A program made the translations under genes and the position numbers. This document shows positions 55,992-63,861 of a stretch of DNA of 64,000 bases, in pieces (the stretch's first letter is position 1; every line of letters starts with the position of its first letter). The DNA lies in contig CAMQGK010000567.1 in the NCBI GenBank assembly GCA_947000775.1, forward strand, positions 17,776,501-17,840,500. The letters run 5' to 3'. The notes under the pieces were generated by a model. It saw only the letters and a program-made list of their open reading frames with translations, searched no databases and was not told the DNA's origin. This stretch comes from Pterois miles (Eukaryota > Chordata > Actinopteri > Perciformes > Scorpaenidae).

Positions 55992-58900
55992 ATCACCAAC
56001 TCGACGACACAGAGCTGCTGTTCGATATCCACAGAGACAGCAGGAGAGATGGAAGTGCAAACATGGGGAAAATACTCTGGTGAACTTTGTTAATCAAACA
56101 GAGCCACTGAACTGAACACAATACCCAAATAATAGAAACCACATCTGTCTAATTCACCTGGTACATCCTAAGTGGCTGATCTGACTTTAAACAAAAGTTT
56201 TACATTTTGGGAAATACGCTTATTTGCCTCCGGGAGAGAGGGTTAGATGATCGATACCACTCTCATACCTGTCTTATAATCTAAAAATAGGCGAGAGACT
56301 CCTTTCCCATTGTGGATATCCCGTGCTGTTGCACTGGCCTTTCTGTTTTGTTTTTTTTTCCAACTGTGTCACATTCGACGTCACGTTTGCACCGGACGGC
56401 ACCGGAAGCAGGGTTAGTAAACAGTGAAAATGTTACTGCAGTTACTTTTTTTTTTACTTGTTCAACGAGATAAACTGAGTGTCTGACTGGAGTCTGGTGG
56501 CTTTAATGAATTAAAATAATTGTCCAAATCCCTGTTGATTTCATTCATTATATATTCACTTCAACACACGGCACATAGCTGGAGCTGATAAATAGTTACT
56601 GTGACTACTGCAGAGTCATTTTTCCCGGGAATGAATGCCAAGATTTTCCTACTAAAGGCAAAAAATAGATGTTCATAACTGTGAGAGTTTTTTAGGGGCT
56701 TTAGTAGCTTAGCACAAACGTTCAAAGGTTACAAAATCCAACTTGTACAGATTAAACAGATGAGATATTACATGTTAAGCAATGAGCTTTAGGGGTACCA
56801 GCAGGTGGATTTTGTTACCGTTTGACAGAGCCAGGCTAGCTGTTTCCCCCTGTCTTCAGTCTTTGTGCTAAGCTAAGCTAATCAGCTGTGGAGTCATATT
56901 TAACAGACAGGTCTTAGGCTGCATTCACACCAGACCAGGTGGTGCAACGATTTACACGAGAGTCACTAAAGGCTCACCGACTGTGTGATGATAAACGTCT
57001 TTCCCTCCCTCATAGCTTGGTTGTACAGCTCTGGATCGCCGGTTCCGTGATTGGTCACTGAAGTATGTAACGATAACCTATAAATCCCCAGATAGGCCAT
57101 GAAATAAGGAATAATCCCACATCATTCATTAATCATATTCAGCATTAATTATTATTAGCTAATCTCAGACGGATATCGCTGTTTGTTGTGTGAAACGGGA
57201 GATGGAGACAGACCGAAGAACCTGTCAGCAAGCTGTTCCATGAAGCTTTGAATACATTTGAATGTTTTGCACCAAAGCTTCGAAGCCCAAAAAATGGTAT
57301 ACGGGACAGCCCTAATGCGTCTCCAAAAGTTGATCCCGTTTCAGTTTTTTCTGCGGCATGCCACTGCCTTTCTTCCTCGGCATCGCTGCAGCCCAAACAC
57401 ACTACACACATTCAAAATTAACTGGGAGGACTGGTGTTTTCGCTGCACTTCCAGATCTATGTGAGTGTAATCTTAAGCGGTATCAATCTTCTTATCTCTG
57501 AACTCCAGCCAGGCAAGAAAGCGAAAAAGTGTATTTCCCCAAATCCTGAATAACTCCTTTAAAACAAGACACCTGCCAACCTTGTCTGCCACCCCCCCAT
57601 ACCAACAACAAATGCATCACCAACAATAATCTCGACACACACTTAACTCCAGCTCCCAGCTTCCCTCTCAGCTTGATTCCTTCTTTCCTATCTCCTACTT
57701 TCCTCTACAGCCCCTCCTTTACACATCTACACTTCAAGTTTTGTTGCATCCTCGTCACACTGAGTCCACTCTGTTCATGTTATTATACCCCACATCTTTG
57801 CCTCGCCTCATGATAATCTGGTGTGTTCTTTTTTTAAACTCTTGTCACTGTTATTTCCTGTTTAAATCATACTATGCCACCTTTTTTCGGTCTCAGCGTA
57901 AGCCATCTCTTGCAATTTCCTCCATGCCTCTTTTCTGGATGCATCTCACATTCTTACCTCTATTTTCCCTTTTGCTTTTCCTCTTTATTTTCTCTCATCC
58001 TCTTTTACTTTGCCTTTTCTCTTCTTTCTCCTCCTTCTCTTCTTCCTTGTCTGTTCTTCTCTTGTCCCTCTCTGCAATGCCCGCCCTCATCCCCTCATCA
58101 GCTCACGTGGACATGTCCACTGTGGCCTTTGACGTTGACCCCCTCGACCTGGATGCTGAGGAGCCCCCTGAGTCCCAGGGTGACCCTCGCTCCCCCAAGG
58201 GCATGTCAGGCAGCGTAACATCCCCTCAGGCCAACGCCCACCGACTGCCCTTCTTTAAGAAGGTAACATTAGGGGCCCAGGATACCTCGCTTACCTCCCC
58301 TGCTCCTTCAACATGGTCTGATCTCTCTTTTCACTAACTGCTCACAACTGAACTGTCCCTGCCGCTCCTGTAGCTCCTGAATCTAACACCCTCAGGCTCC
58401 GGTCGCAACGGTTATGCTGACATATGTTTGAATGTTTGTTTCTGTGCTTTTGAGCTGGGAGAGGCCTTGAACTAACTGATACACTCTGAAATGGCTGCTG
58501 CTGCATATGAATCCATTTTAAAATGAAGCCACAGCGGCAGTCAGTGTAAACCTCTCCCCACTAACCCTAACCTGTCAATAACGAAATGTGCTCTTGTGTT
58601 TTGTGCTTTTTTTTGTCTCTTCTGGCTTGTATGTGGAATGATACTATAGGTGGCCCAGCTAAACAGAAACAGAAGTCGGTGAGTGTCTAGACTAACCTCT
58701 AACATTTCAACCTCTTACTCCTCTTCCTCTGTTGTTTCACATGTAGGGATGTCACGAGAACCAAAACTACGGTATCAAGTCAATGCCAAAATTCAGAAAA
58801 TGTGATTGTACTTGTTTTGTTAGAGTGCTGCAGGAACCGTAGGTACCAGGGATCAGGGCTCGAGACTAAAGGCCCCGACACACCAAGCCGGCAGTCGGCG

Positions 58901-61900
58901 TTTGGATAGTTTGGGGCCGTTGGTGAGCGTTTGTGGGCCTAGTTTTTTCGCCATGTCCCGCATTGTCGGCTCTAGTCTTCTTCTCACTTCTCACTTGATT
59001 TATTACCTCAGTAAACATTGAAAATGTGAGTTTATGGTCTCAGTCGCTAGTTGCAAGTCTTCAATACAGCATGTTATTCATTTAATAAATTATGGTCCCA
59101 TTTAGAGTCAATTGGACCATAAAGCAGGGTATGCTTTACGACGTAGCTACTTAGCGATTGACGGGTAGTTACTTTGCGATTGACGGGTCACTACTACGGC
59201 GTTGTGCGGTCTGGGAGTTGTCCGCGACTTTAACTTAGAAATTTAGCCCGTTCACAGAGTGTTTTCAGTTCTTGAAAGTTAATTATAATATTTTGGTCAC
59301 CCAAAATGTCTCTTTCAGCATTCAGTTGTACTTAGCTCCACCCTCTTGTGTCACTTCTGGTTGCAAAAAAACAAGATGGCGACAGCCAAAAACTAAAGGC
59401 CCGGACACACCAAACCGACAGTCAGCATTTGGATAGCTGGGGGCTGCTGGTGAGCGTTTGTCAGCCTAGTTTCTTCGCTGGTTAAACTAATCAGTGCACA
59501 AGAGAAGAAACAGAAGTGAGGAAGCCAATGAGTAAACTCATGAGGAAAAACACAGCACAACACTATTCTCATTTTCCATTTTCATCTCATCTGATCACTC
59601 AAATAGGCGACGCAACAGTCGGTCTTCATCGGTGGGCTGTAACGGCATCCAGTCGTCCTGGGGACGATAGAAAAATTGACCTCTAATATTTAAGGTTAGG
59701 ACAAGTCATCTCACGAGAGTTGTAGCAAGTTTTTGGGATACCCTCTAGACACAAACCTCATAATGCTACACTGTGAACAACAAATCCGCGTTGAAATCGG
59801 CAGCAGGAGAGCTAGTTAACGTTAGCTGTTAGCAGCTGGTTGGCAGCACTGTCCTGCTTGGCTAAATGTCAAAGCTAACGTACGGAGGAGGAGTTACATT
59901 ATGTTTAAGATCAGCTCAGTAAAAATGAGTGTTGGGTGAAAGTAAATTATAACGTTGTCATGATGTGTTCATATATAATCTAGTAAACTTAAGCCTTTGC
60001 AAAAATCAGAATGCAAAAAGGAGTGTATGTTGAAGTACATGTTTTTTTTTTTGTTTGTTTTTGTTTTTTAAAGTGAATAAGGTTTTGAGAATCGTAGCAT
60101 TTTGGTATCAACTACTAAATTTCTGGTATCGTGACATCCCTACTCACATGTGCCGTCTTGTGGTAATAAATCAGTCCACGGAATATTTTTCCAGCACCCA
60201 ATTCATGTTTCCAAGGACACATTAAATCAAAAATATTATTCACGCAGGATGATTTGTAAATCACGGTGACGCCTCTGTCATATCCCCAGAGCTCGTATCA
60301 CAGCTGTCAGTGTGCAGATGCAGGTGCAGATCCACCCAGACCCTGTTAGTCAGCGTGTAACAGTAATACATCCTGACACACTTTCATTTCCATTCATGAC
60401 GGCTAATTTGAGTGGCAGTGGCCCACAATCAGCTGTTTTTATGCTTTTCAGTGCAATTTGAAACACATGTTCAGGCTGCAGGATGAATCACAACATCTCA
60501 ACATTAGCATTTTGAAGCAATGTGGTTGTTTCGAAAGACAACATACTGTAGTAGTGATATGGACAAAACAACTGGGAAACTGCATTATCATGACACTAAT
60601 ATATCAACAATGTTTAGTCAAAATGACATTGTTCAAGTTTTTAAGGGGAAAAACATTTTCATGCACTGGGCAGTTTTTTCTTCCCTACCTCTTCTTTCAG
60701 ACTAGTGGAACAAAAACATTTAAAATACACATTTAGGTGATTATTTTACTACTTTTTGTATTTCGTTTGTAGATTTCCCCTAAATTCTCCAAACGTTGCC
60801 ATTAGATAATGCCTCATTTCCATATATAAACATAGGATTTCAGAAAACTTTTAATACAAAAAAATGATTGTCGTAATGTCAGTAATCAACAGGGGAAGTT
60901 TAATAGTGATATCTAATAGTAATACTCTTTACCCTATTCACTTTGAAGCATCTTAGCCCTATTTTAGCAAATACAATACCTACCATTTGCTGTAAACATC
61001 AGTAGTTGTAGTATTTTAGAGGAGTGTGACTGCACAGAGGGACAATAAACTGTAATCATCCAGAGCTATATGATATACACCATGCTCCCTGTTACTCACC
61101 ACACTACACTGTACTCATGTTATTCAAAACCAATGAGCCCTTCAGTGCTCCAGCTCTGACCCTTTAGAGACAAGAGCCATTTGGAAACTTTTTCAATATG
61201 TATTTTTAGCTTCTGTGAATACAAATGAGGTGAAATGAGCTTCCACTGTTGTACTTTATGTAATATAATGTAGTGGAGCGAGGCACTCCAGCACTATCTG
61301 CTGCCTGAAGAGCTGCACAGCACACAGAGAGGAGGGAGCGTGCTCTGAATACAGATCTGAATAATAGAAATACATCAAATTTCAGCATTCACAAAGCATA
61401 TAGGACGTGTGACTGTTTTCACCCTGTTCTCATTGAATAGTTTCTAAAGGGTACAAATGCTTATGGGGTCCTTATAGATGACTCATTCTTTTCATGATTC
61501 ATAATGTACAAATAAGCCTCAAGTTCATGCACTGCAGTATGGATCGTGTTTGTGTGGGTGTTGTTTATAAGTCACTGTGACGGTTATAGGCTTCTCCTTT
61601 TTAAGTGTAAATGGCTTAAGGAAAGCCTACAGTATACAGGGATCTTTATGTACAGTTATCTTTTATTGTACAGTCAATGCGCTTTACATAAAACATCAAA
61701 AACATATGAGACAAAGTGCAAAAGAAACACATTATAAAAGAACATTTAAATGCAATTAAAAACAGTCATTACAAATCCAAATGAACAGAAGATAAAAACA
61801 AGTTAAATAGAATGAGACAGGTAAAAAATACAAGAATAAAAGTTAGAGTGCAGTATAAGAAATGATTTAAAGGAACTCAATGTAAGAATCAGAAATTGCT

Positions 61901-62807
61901 TGTGAACAGTGACATCTGTGGCTGTTAACAACAGTCAGCATCTTGCTGCTCACGCTACATAGACGCGAACAAGCATCGGTCAAAACAGTGAGGTGACACA
62001 TGAAACTGAACGTGATTGACAGTCATCATGCTGATTTGCATTAGCAACATTAGCTGCTAAAACCACAGTAGCACTATATATTTGGCAATAATGTTAGCTC
62101 ACCAAACAAAGGTTCCTCCATAAATCAAAGACCTGGCCGATGTTAATCTTTCACTTGATTTTAGTTGAACTAACTCTCTTCTGCTCATTTTCTCACACAC
62201 TCGCCACCGCTCTCTCTCGTGCATCACCACTCACTTCTCACGTACACACACAGTCTTCGCACTGGCTCTGATATTCTCGCCCAACGTCGGTTACATTCCT
62301 GTTTTCCAAGATCGGCTTCGCTAGATATACCTTTACTTTTTGTGCTTCCCTAGAGTTTGTGTTGGAGTCTGAGTTGTGGTGGAGGCTGGTCGGTTGTTGC
62401 CGTTAGCGGACTCCATTACTAACTGAATGTTAACTACAGCTAAGGTACTCGCAAGTGCATGTGAGGTCACATTTGTTGGATTTTCCCAGAAAAATGGGCC
62501 TTTGGTTGTTCCCATTAAAAGCAGTCTACAGGCTGATAGAGGAAACCCAGAAAGGATAGGTTACACTCAGTTCAGACATTGCATTAAAAAACAGTTTATT
62601 TGTGTAAAAAGTTCCATACAGTCCCTTTAATAAAAAGCAGTGACAAACAGAAACACCTTCAGGCTTGATTTAAAAGAAGTGAGAGCTAAAGCTGATAGAA
62701 ATGTACAGCATATGTTGATTTTGATCATGGCTGAAAATAAGACAAATAATGGAAGCATGGAGGCAAACACTCTGAACTGTGTTTCCATATACAGTATACA
62801 TATGGAA

Positions 62808-62890
<83 letters not shown>

Positions 62891-63861
62891 TTAGATAAAG
62901 CTGGCACAGAGATTTGTGTGTTGACAACTTTGTATTTATTGTACATTTCCAGCATAAATGATTCAATTGGACTTAAGTCATTTTTTAAAATATCAAAAAG
63001 TTGAAGCACGAATGTTAAAAGAAGAAGTGCATTTCTACTGTGAAAGTCACTAATCAGCACTGGCATTTATCATTTCTGCTGATGCACAACAAAAAGAGAA
63101 AAGTGTGAAGTATGTGTTAGAGCAGCAGCTGACACCCTGGCGTCTGGTTTAATTATGGACTCTTTAATTATGTGAGACTGCACACTAAGAAATAGAAGCG
63201 AGTGCTTTCGGTGAGAAATTGATCCCTGCCTCCGAACATGCATAGAGTGGCGGTCAATAAAGCAAATGGACTCCAGCGTCTGAAACTCGCCATCCATCAA
63301 TCTGACTGCTCACAGAGGGTGAGCGGAGGGCTTTTGTGTTGTGTTAATGTTGATTTATGCGTGACTGTATGTATGTGTGAGGACTGTTCTGAGAGTACGT
63401 TCAATGTTGGTGCTGTCTCTTCCCGGCTCAGATGGAGCACGTCCCCCCCTATGACGTGGTTCCCTCCATGAGACCCATCATCCTTGTGGGGCCGTCACTT
63501 AAAGGATACGAGGTAACGAGAACAATGTGCAACATGTTTTATAATTTCACTTCCATATTTTATCGTCTTACGCCTGGTGTTTCGTCTTTAGGTGACAGAC
63601 ATGATGCAGAAAGCGCTCTTTGACTTTCTGAAACACAAGTTTGAGGGCAGGTAAGAATGAGATCACCTGCTATCCACAGCCGTCATGTACTGTAGGCTCT
63701 ACTTAACTGATTTTTGCTTGCTAACCCTGGTGCGCTGGATATCTGTTTCAGGATATCCATCACACGGGTGACAGCGGACATCTCCCTGGCCAAACGTTCA
63801 GTCCTCAACAACCCCAGCAAGCACACCATCATTGAGCGCTCCAGTACCCGCTCCAGCCTGG
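28039..63861 (+). CDS. cacnb1: Voltage-gated calcium channel subunit beta-1 (5' part of gene)
   Basis: Cytoplasmic beta subunit that binds the alpha-1 interaction domain of high-voltage-activated calcium channels, promoting surface delivery and tuning gating; the beta-1a form is needed for excitation-contraction coupling in skeletal muscle. Exons: 28039-28128, 34928-35014, 52214-52333, 53037-53159, 54416-54552, 55520-55587, then 58102-58262 (7A) or 58650-58678 (7B), 63432-63512, 63592-63650, 63752-63861. All have GT/AG borders and compatible phases. They encode about 345 (7A) or 301 (7B) residues before running off the window: N-terminus, SH3 domain, HOOK, and the first part of the guanylate-kinase-like domain. 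The start MVQKSSMSR resembles human MVQKTSMSR and identifies beta-1 rather than beta-2, -3 or -4. The remaining GK region, including most of the AID-binding groove, and the C-terminus lie beyond position 64000. Confidence 0.97.
29505..30270 (+). repeat. Candidate dispersed repeat with GATACTG/CGATAC motifs
   Basis: The left part (GATACTGATTCCAATACCTG) and right part (CGCTGATACCGGATACTGAC) resemble the arms of a common fish hAT-type MITE. The middle holds the unit related to the 25155 tandem repeat. Boundaries are approximate. Confidence 0.4.
31905..32070 (-). repeat. Dispersed repeat family E (GCTGCAAC/ATTAATCG type)
   Basis: Shares ACTATTTTGATAAT and TTCTGGTTTCTTTAC with the copies at 44390 and 44777. 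Probably a MITE. Confidence 0.6.
33862..34150 (+). repeat. Repeat family E
   Basis: GGGCTGAAACAATTAATTGA start with ATTAATCG-like arms and the family's internal stretch. Confidence 0.55.
34270..34274 (-). terminator. RNA polymerase III terminator of the tRNA gene
   Basis: TTTTT on the minus strand, one base after the discriminator base of the tRNA. Confidence 0.85.
34276..34347 (-). ncRNA. tRNA-Cys (anticodon GCA)
   Basis: A 72-nt cloverleaf on the minus strand. Acceptor arms GGGGGTA and TGCCCCC pair, the D-arm contains AGCTCAGTGGTAGAGC, the anticodon loop CTGCAGA gives GCA, and the T-arm TCCGG-TTCAAAT-CCGGA is fully paired. The discriminator base is T(U), as in vertebrate tRNA-Cys. Internal A-box and B-box promoters are intact and a T5 terminator follows, so it appears functional. 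It has no encoded CCA or intron. It lies antisense inside cacnb1 intron 1, about 0.6 kb before exon 2. Confidence 0.98.
34928..35014 (+). CDS. cacnb1: cacnb1 exon 2
   Basis: 29 codons, GKYGKRKSRFKRSDGSTSSD to SNSFVRQ, phase 0 at both ends; basic, serine/threonine-rich N-terminal region as in mammalian beta-1. Confidence 0.97.
35265..35460 (+). repeat. Repeat family E
   Basis: GGCTGAAACGATTAGATGATTA start and family-typical interior (GATATTTCCAGCTTCTCAAA). Confidence 0.55.
35925..36262 (-). mobile_element. tRNA-headed V-SINE-like element
   Basis: On the minus strand: head with GTAGCTCAGTCTGTAGGG (A-box) and GGTTCAAGTCC (B-box), a middle block TGCCGAGGTGCCCCTGAGCA resembling the conserved core of vertebrate V-SINEs, and the tail CCCCTCGTGGGACTAATAAA followed by (CTT)n. 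The head does not fold as a functional tRNA with intact acceptor arms. The element lies in cacnb1 intron 2. Confidence 0.85.
36903..37088 (+). repeat. Repeat family D
   Basis: Bounded by TAGGGCTGCCCCCTC and GTGCAGCCCTA; inverted relative to the copy in rpl19 intron 4. Confidence 0.7.
38470..38495. promoter_or_regulatory. Palindromic X-box-like motif (RFX type)
   Basis: GGTTTCCATGGCAACC within a 26-bp near-palindrome (12 of 13 base pairs match). It resembles the RFX consensus GTNRCC-N(0-3)-RGYAAC with one mismatch. The surrounding 38390-38720 stretch is GC-richer than the rest of the intron. Function is inferred. Confidence 0.35.
39800..40035 (+). repeat. Repeat family A, partial
   Basis: Core from GAGGTTGTAGCGCGCTCAG to CTCAAGATATGTAAATGAA. 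DR1-like pair with one changed base (TGACCT, one base, TGAACT) at 40002-40014. Confidence 0.75.
41395..41660 (-). repeat. Repeat family E
   Basis: Contains TTAGTCTGCTGATTATTTTC at one end and CAGTTAGTCGACTAATCG at the other. Confidence 0.55.
42600..43215. repeat. Unclassified candidate repeat
   Basis: Contains CCCATAGACTTACATTGGGA and CTCTTTATACATCCATG, sequences I associate with multicopy fish DNA. There is no second copy in this window to confirm it. Confidence 0.35.
43792..43843. repeat. (AC)n microsatellite
   Basis: Pure AC run, preceded by a short CT run. Confidence 0.97.
43918..43953 (+). CDS. Candidate alternative first exon of cacnb1
   Basis: ATG with G at -3 and +4, then MERTERIQRPVM, ending in a consensus donor GTAAGA in phase 0. 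This phase would splice directly onto exon 3 (52214), which is where alternative N-termini of beta-2 and beta-4 join. Without splicing here the frame continues to 44019 and includes FFCCVRPYRK, a vicinal cysteine pair next to basic residues that recalls the lipidated start of beta-2a. The stretch is locally GC-rich. No transcript evidence is available; it could be chance. Confidence 0.3.
44390..44660 (+). repeat. Repeat family E
   Basis: Shares TGTGAATATTTTCTGGTTTC and GTGGACAAAACAAGACATTT with the next copy. Confidence 0.65.
44777..45081 (+). repeat. Repeat family E, full-length-looking copy
   Basis: Ends TAGAGCTGCAATGATTA and TAGTTGCAGCCCTA are inverted repeats. Target duplication is not clear. 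Confidence 0.7.
45120..45445 (+). repeat. Repeat family E
   Basis: Begins AGGGCTGCAAATAGCGG, with internal GTCAGTTGTTTTTTGACTA and an inverted-looking right part. A further partial copy starts near 45775. Confidence 0.55.
46118..46190 (-). repeat. LINE/SINE 3' tail fragment
   Basis: AATACAACTTTATTTATAAA followed by GCGCTTTAAAGCAAC and AAAGTGCTGTACA, a common fish retroelement end; similar sequence recurs near 61640-61720. Confidence 0.5.
47251..47342. repeat. (TC)n microsatellite
   Basis: About 46 TC units with one interruption near the end. Accounts for the Ser-Leu and Arg-Glu frames here. Confidence 0.97.
47632..48585. repeat. Dispersed repeat family F
   Basis: Left part TGTAGTCACCATGAAGTCAC and TTTGGCCGTCGCCATCTTGG, right part CAACCAGAGGAGTCGCCCCC. 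Parts of it (AGCTAAATACAACTGAATGC; GGTCTATTTGACTCTAAATG) recur inverted at about 58985-59395. No coding remnant. Confidence 0.7.
49611..49653. other. Perfect 10-bp inverted repeat of CTTGGCAACA
   Basis: CTTGGCAACA at 49611-49620 and TGTTGCCAAG at 49644-49653, with a 23-base spacer that itself holds the palindrome CTACATGTAG. The arms resemble RFX/NF1 half-sites. Confidence 0.6.
52214..52333 (+). CDS. cacnb1: cacnb1 exon 3
   Basis: 40 codons, GSADSYTSRPSDSDVS to ATLEKAK, phase 0. This is among the most conserved parts of all beta subunits and the point at which alternative N-termini join. Confidence 0.98.
52394..52933 (-). repeat. Repeat family A, copy with both ends
   Basis: TAGGGCTGTCAATTGATT at left and TTTGACAGCCCT at right. 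DR1-like pair (AAGTCA, one base, AGGTCA) at 52751-52763. Lies in cacnb1 intron 3. Confidence 0.85.
53037..53159 (+). CDS. cacnb1: cacnb1 exon 4 (SH3 domain, first part)
   Basis: 41 codons, TKPVAFAVRTNVGYN to KDFLHIKE, phase 0. Contains the first strands of the SH3 fold. Confidence 0.98.
53735..53804. repeat. (TA)n microsatellite
   Basis: Pure TA run of about 35 units in cacnb1 intron 4. Confidence 0.97.
54416..54552 (+). CDS. cacnb1: cacnb1 exon 5 (SH3 domain)
   Basis: Starts [20 protein letters not shown] and continues IPSPVKLENTRQLQEQRM; ends in phase 2 in a serine codon. The WW and FIPSP motifs are SH3 hallmarks of beta subunits. Confidence 0.98.
54763..54872 (-). repeat. Repeat family A core fragment
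   Basis: Contains a perfect DR1 pair AGGTCAGAGGTCA at 54819-54831, about 270 bases after exon 5 of cacnb1. Confidence 0.8.
54885..55205 (-). mobile_element. tRNA-headed SINE family C, diverged copy
   Basis: Minus-strand copy running from the ATTCATCC-type tail at left to the GAGGCGACAGTACCAC head remnant at right; immediately follows the family A fragment. Confidence 0.8.
55520..55587 (+). CDS. cacnb1: cacnb1 exon 6 (start of HOOK)
   Basis: Completes a serine codon, then KSGGSSSLDVATGTRRPTPP, ending in phase 1. Both alternative following exons accept this phase. Confidence 0.96.
55635..55700 (+). promoter_or_regulatory. TGCATG followed by (TG)n just after cacnb1 exon 6
   Basis: TGCATG at 55635-55640, 48 bases after the exon 6 donor, is the known Rbfox binding motif. 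The TG run that follows is the type of tract bound in RNA by CELF proteins and TDP-43. A regulatory role is inferred from position beside the alternative exon cluster. Confidence 0.35.
55930..55988. repeat. (TG)n microsatellite
   Basis: Second TG run in intron 6, about 29 units. Confidence 0.97.
56199..57552. mobile_element. Candidate foldback element
   Basis: The arm at 56203-56275 (TTTGGGAAATACGCTTATTT and GATCGATACCACTC) is matched in inverted orientation by 57478-57550. The block 56690-56890 (CTAGCTGTTTCCCCCTGTCT, GCTAAGCTAAGCTAATCAGC) is a frequent partner of these arms in fish. No transposase; boundaries approximate. Confidence 0.55.
57927..58101 (+). promoter_or_regulatory. Very long polypyrimidine tract before cacnb1 exon 7A
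   Basis: About 175 bases, overwhelmingly C and T, with many TCTT and CTTCT motifs, ending in the CATCAG acceptor. Such tracts are classic PTB targets that repress exons outside muscle or neurons. Control of 7A is inferred. Confidence 0.4.
58102..58262 (+). CDS. cacnb1: cacnb1 alternative exon 7A (long HOOK, muscle-type)
   Basis: 161 bases, 53 codons plus a split alanine codon: HVDMSTVAFDVDPLDLDAEE, then RSPKGMSGSVTSP and LPFFKK. The acidic stretch, SVTSP and FFKK match exon 7A of mammalian beta-1a, the skeletal muscle isoform. Enters in phase 1 and leaves in phase 0. Continued reading into the intron is an artefact. Confidence 0.95.
58650..58678 (+). CDS. cacnb1: cacnb1 alternative exon 7B (short HOOK)
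   Basis: 29 bases after a TATAG acceptor and before GTGAGTG. Gives GGPAKQKQKS, matching the mammalian AKQKQKS of beta-1b. Same entry and exit phases as 7A, so the two are interchangeable. It lies 387 bases after 7A. Confidence 0.93.
58744..60142. mobile_element. hAT-like element with 8-bp target duplication in cacnb1 intron 7
   Basis: Inverted ends TAGGGATGTCACGAGAACC and GGTATCGTGACATCCCTA, flanked by TTCACATG (58736-58743) and CTCACATG (60143-60150), matching at seven of eight positions. No transposase frame; interior holds an inverted family F segment (58985-59395) and a direct duplication of GGCCC(C/G)GACACACCAA at 58870 and 59398. Confidence 0.85.
60151..61635. other. cacnb1 intron 7, nothing recognised
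   Basis: AT-rich intronic sequence without identifiable repeat, RNA or exon. Confidence 0.5.
61636..62720 (-). repeat. LINE/SINE-like 3' region interrupted by a TTAA element
   Basis: The left part (61636-61866: TTTTATTGTACAGTCAATGC, GCGCTTTACATAAAACATC) and right part (62627-62720: AAAAGCAGTGACAAACAG, TTGATTTAAAAGAAGTGAGA) read as one sequence once 61871-62626 is removed. Confidence 0.55.
61871..62626. mobile_element. Candidate piggyBac-type MITE with TTAA duplication
   Basis: TTAA at 61867-61870 and 62627-62630 bound the element. The ends AGGAACTCAATGTAAG and, on the other strand, AGGGACTGTATGGAAC are imperfect inverted repeats. No transposase. TTAA-specific insertion is characteristic of the piggyBac superfamily; assignment is inferred. 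Confidence 0.6.
62778..62812. other. Perfect 13-bp hairpin beside a TA repeat
   Basis: TGTGTTTCCATAT and ATATGGAAACACA separated by nine bases, running directly into the TA microsatellite at 62812. Confidence 0.7.
62812..62888. repeat. (TA)n microsatellite
   Basis: Pure TA run of about 38 units. Confidence 0.97.
63432..63512 (+). CDS. cacnb1: cacnb1 exon 8 (start of GK-like domain)
   Basis: 27 codons, MEHVPPYDVVPSMRP to VGPSLKGYE, phase 0. GPSLKGYE is the beta-subunit version of the guanylate kinase P-loop, without the intact nucleotide-binding motif. The first codon is ATG where the human protein has threonine (T-E-H-V-P-P). Confidence 0.98.
63592..63650 (+). CDS. cacnb1: cacnb1 exon 9
   Basis: VTDMMQKALFDFLKHKFEG followed by a split arginine codon; GK-like domain. 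Confidence 0.98.
63752..63861 (+). CDS. cacnb1: cacnb1 exon 10 (last exon in window)
   Basis: ISITRVTADISLAKRSVLNN, then PSKHTIIERSSTRSSL, donor GTAAGA in phase 1. Further exons are off the window. Confidence 0.98.

Noticed and set aside
57741..58337. 198-codon plus-strand gene
   Set aside because: Only 58102-58262 is real (cacnb1 exon 7A); the rest is the intronic pyrimidine tract read through.
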